NCBI GenBank assembly: GCA_947477745.1
Contig: CANJUF010000001.1
Coordinates: 124,001 to 188,000, forward strand
Reading direction: 5' to 3'
Length of the DNA stretch: 64,000 bases
Source of the DNA: Sphingomonadaceae bacterium
GTDB lineage: Bacteria > Pseudomonadota > Alphaproteobacteria > Sphingomonadales > Sphingomonadaceae
The translations under genes and the position numbers were made by a program. Position 1 is the first letter of the stretch; each line of letters starts with the position of its first letter. Under the pieces are notes generated by a model, which saw only the letters and a list, made by a program, of their open reading frames with translations, did not search any database and had not been told where the DNA came from. Of this stretch, positions 61,441 through 64,000 are shown piece by piece.

Positions 61441-62403
61441 ATGACCGATGAGCTGCGCTTCGACGAGCGCGTCGCGCTCGTCACCGGCGCGGGCCGGGGC
61501 ATGGGGCGCGAGCATGCACTGCTGCTCGCCCGGCGCGGGGCCAGGGTGGTCGTCGCCGATCGCGGGGTCGGGCTCTATGGCTCGGGGAGCGATTCCGCTC
61601 CGGCCGACGAAACAGTTGCGCTGATTTGTGACGAGGGCGGCGAAGCAGTCGCTTACACCGAGGACCTGAGCGACACGCGAGGCGCCAGCAATGCCGTTGC
61701 AGCTGCCTTGCAAATCTACGGCAGGCTCGATGCACTGGTGCACAACGCCGGGTTCACGCTGGGTTCGATGGATTTCGGCAGCGAGCAGATAGACCGCCTC
61801 GATGCGCTGCTGGCGATCAATGCGCGGGCGGCCTTCACCCTGTGCCGCGAGGCCTGGCCGGCGATGCAGGCGCATGGCTCGGGGCGAGTGGTGCTGGTCG
61901 GCTCGACCGCGATTTACGGCATTGCCGGATCGGTCTCCTATTCCGCCGCCAAGGCCGCCTATATCGGCCTCACGCGCGCCTTGGCTGCAGCGGGAGAATC
62001 GAACAATATCAAGGTCAACATGGTCAGCCCGGCCGGCGCAACGCGCATGGCCGAGAACATGGCGGAGGGCGAGTTTCGCGACTGGTTCCTCAAGACCTGC
62101 CGCGCCGAACTTGTGTCGCCGCTGGTGGGCTTGCTGTGTCACGAGACATGCCCGGTCAGCGGCGAACTGTTCGTCGCGGGCGGCGGGCGCGTCGCGCGCA
62201 CGGTCATCGGCGAAACGGCGGGCTGGACCGATCCCGACATGACCGTGGAGCAACTCGCCCAGGCCATGCCGCAGATCATGGCGCAGGAGCCAGTGGCAAA
62301 TCCGCGCACCACCGGCGAGGCGCTGGCGCTGTTCATGGAAACGATGGGCTTCAGCCCCAGCGAGCCCGCTTCCGGGCTTGGAGCAGTCAAGCCGAAGAAT
62401 TGA
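61441..62403 (+). CDS. SDR family oxidoreductase
   Basis: 'ALVTGAGRGMGREHALLLARRGARVVVAD', 'YSAAKAAYIGLTRALA'; paralogous to 50531-51490. Confidence 0.94.
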   Translation: MTDELRFDERVALVTGAGRGMGREHALLLARRGARVVVADRGVGLYGSGSDSAPADETVALICDEGGEAVAYTEDLSDTRGASNAVAAALQIYGRLDALVHNAGFTLGSMDFGSEQIDRLDALLAINARAAFTLCREAWPAMQAHGSGRVVLVGSTAIYGIAGSVSYSAAKAAYIGLTRALAAAGESNNIKVNMVSPAGATRMAENMAEGEFRDWFLKTCRAELVSPLVGLLCHETCPVSGELFVAGGGRVARTVIGETAGWTDPDMTVEQLAQAMPQIMAQEPVANPRTTGEALALFMETMGFSPSEPASGLGAVKPKN

Positions 62404-63661
62404 GGATCGCCCCGCTGCGGCGCAGTTCCTCCACGTCGATGCCCGCTTCGGCCAGCACCTCATCGGTGTGTTCGCCCAGCATCGGCGCGACTCGCGACAG
62501 CCGCCACGGGCTTGCCGGCAAGGCATAGGGCGCGCCGGGATAGAGCACTTTGCGCCCAAGCTGCGGCTGGTCCATCTCGACCTGGAAGCCGCGATGCTTG
62601 TAATGCGGATCTTCGAAGGCTTCGTCAGGAGAATAGATGATCCCCACCGGGATGTTGGCCTTCTGCGCGCTTTCGAAGAAATCATAGGCCGTCATCTGGC
62701 TGCTGGCATAGGCCAGCGCCTCGCGCGCCGCGCCGAAGATCGCGGTGATCTCATCGTCTATGCCGACCCGCGAGATGTCGAGCACCGGGTGGTGCGTGCC
62801 CATTTCCAGGAAGACGGTCTCGGGAAAGTCCTTGTCGAAGCCATGCTGGCGAAACCATTCCAGCATCAGCGTGTACTGCTTGGCGGTGCGCGGCGGCAAG
62901 CCGGTGTTGACGTAGCGGCCGTCCTTGCAGCGGTACTGGGTCGGCATCGATGGATTGGTGCCCGCGTGGCGCCCGGTCTGGCGCTGCACTTGCTCCTGCG
63001 CCACCAGCCAGGTGTAGCTCGACAGCTCAGTGGTGACATTGGCTGCGGCATTCAGGGAAACGTCGATCTTCTGGCCTTGGCCGCCCGCCTCGCGAAAAAT
63101 CAGCGCCGTCAGCGCGGCCTGCACCGCGAAATGCTCACCCATCGCATAGCCGTGATCGCCCATCGGCCGGATCGGCGGCAGGTCGTGGTCGTCATAGCCG
63201 CACACGGCCGTGACCCCGCCGCTGGCCAGGATCGTGAGGTCCGTCGCCTGCTCCGAAGCGCGCGGACCATCCGGGCCGAACGGCGTGATCGACACATGGA
63301 TGAGCCTTGGCATCGCGCCCGTCAGCGCATCGTCGCCAAGCCCGGCCGCCGCGAGCACACCGGGGTCTTCAGCCTCGAGCAGCAGGTCCCCGCCGGCGAT
63401 CAAGGTCAGCAAGGCTTCCCGGCCCTGCGGCACGTTCCAGTCGAGCGCCATGCCGCGCTTCGATGTGTTGTAGTGCCACCAGTGGAGGCTGCGCTCGGGA
63501 TCGGGCACGTCGCCCGCGAAGGGCGCGTATCGGCGCGCGGCAGCACCCGCCAGCGGTTCGATAACGATCACATCCGCGCCCATGTCGGCAAGCAGCTTGC
63601 CAGCCAGAGCGCAGCGCTCGTGCGCCAGCTCGATCACGCGGATCCCGGCAAGCGCGCTCAT
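62387..63661 (-). CDS. CaiB/BaiF CoA-transferase family protein
   Basis: 'IRVIELAHERCALAGKLLADMGADVIVIEP', 'YNTSKRGMALD', 'VPVGIIYSPDEAFEDPHYKHRGF'. Confidence 0.94.
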   Translation of the reverse strand: MSALAGIRVIELAHERCALAGKLLADMGADVIVIEPLAGAAARRYAPFAGDVPDPERSLHWWHYNTSKRGMALDWNVPQGREALLTLIAGGDLLLEAEDPGVLAAAGLGDDALTGAMPRLIHVSITPFGPDGPRASEQATDLTILASGGVTAVCGYDDHDLPPIRPMGDHGYAMGEHFAVQAALTALIFREAGGQGQKIDVSLNAAANVTTELSSYTWLVAQEQVQRQTGRHAGTNPSMPTQYRCKDGRYVNTGLPPRTAKQYTLMLEWFRQHGFDKDFPETVFLEMGTHHPVLDISRVGIDDEITAIFGAAREALAYASSQMTAYDFFESAQKANIPVGIIYSPDEAFEDPHYKHRGFQVEMDQPQLGRKVLYPGAPYALPASPWRLSRVAPMLGEHTDEVLAEAGIDVEELRRSGAILNSSA

Positions 63662-64000
63662 ATCACGCCCTCCTCGCGCAGCGCCGCGACAGCCTTTGCG
63701 TCCATGCCCAGAAGACCGGTGAGCACCTGCTCGGTATGTTCGCCGAGGCACGGTGCGCCGCGTTCGATCACCGGCGGGGTGCGCGACATGCGCAGCGGCA
63801 GGCCGTCAACCTGCACCTCGCCCATCGCGCTGTGCGTGACCTTGGGCCACAGGTTGAAATGCTCGTTGGCGGGATCGAGGTCGATCCGCTCGCGCGCGTC
63901 GAGCACGGCGGCGGCGGCGATCCCGGCCTGCTGGAGGCGTTGGTGCAGCACGAACTTGTCATGCCGCGCGCACCACGCGTTCAACTGCCGGTCAAGCTCG
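63658..64000 (-). CDS. CaiB/BaiF CoA-transferase family protein (C-terminal part; continues beyond window)
   Basis: 'LQQAGIAAAAVLDARERIDLDPAN', 'GLPLRMSRTPPVIERGAPCLGEHTEQVL'; ATGA overlap with 62387-63661. Confidence 0.88.
   Translation of the reverse strand, partial: ELDRQLNAWCARHDKFVLHQRLQQAGIAAAAVLDARERIDLDPANEHFNLWPKVTHSAMGEVQVDGLPLRMSRTPPVIERGAPCLGEHTEQVLTGLLGMDAKAVAALREEGVI

Noticed and set aside
61180-62685. 501-aa minus-strand ORF
   Set aside because: Antisense to the SDR gene at 61441 and running into the CaiB gene in a wrong frame

Overview
This 64 kb window is high-GC and chromosomal-looking. Gene content and order (trhO, rlmB, hupB-lon, dnaX-ybaB with a 4.5S RNA, hrpB, polyprenyl synthase, secF-secD-yajC, aroQ, Rieske/SDR/CaiB catabolic genes) suggest a sphingomonad-type alphaproteobacterium. 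The housekeeping backbone (about 7-44 kb) is interrupted and flanked by catabolic modules. These include Rieske oxygenases at both ends, a molybdopterin oxidoreductase, an overlapping P450-Rieske-ferredoxin-SDR operon, a TauD-SDR unit, coupled CaiB/BaiF CoA-transferases, and tandem VOC proteins. RNA genes seen: tRNA-Tyr(GTA), tRNA-Pro(GGG), a CAT-anticodon tRNA, tRNA-Pro(TGG) and the SRP RNA. The best candidates for a second look are: (1) a HupE/UreJ-like protein, a membrane-anchored PPIase and two divergent exported DUF3604 proteins with PHP-like metal motifs, which could be an uncharacterised metal-dependent envelope system; (2) a breakpoint near 5.37 kb where the 5' ends of a GST gene and an amidohydrolase gene converge and are both truncated; (3) a palindromic repeat inserted in frame into an ABC-F linker; (4) a 20-bp duplication of a tRNA-Pro 3' end; (5) a 591-bp tandem duplication of a VOC gene with its promoter region; (6) a predicted two-domain cell-wall hydrolase and an orphan GTA-type holin; (7) several decayed genes (SIMPL frameshift, truncated histidine kinase, truncated IS3 element). 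No CRISPR array or intact prophage was seen. All product calls come from reading the translated sequences; no database search was run.
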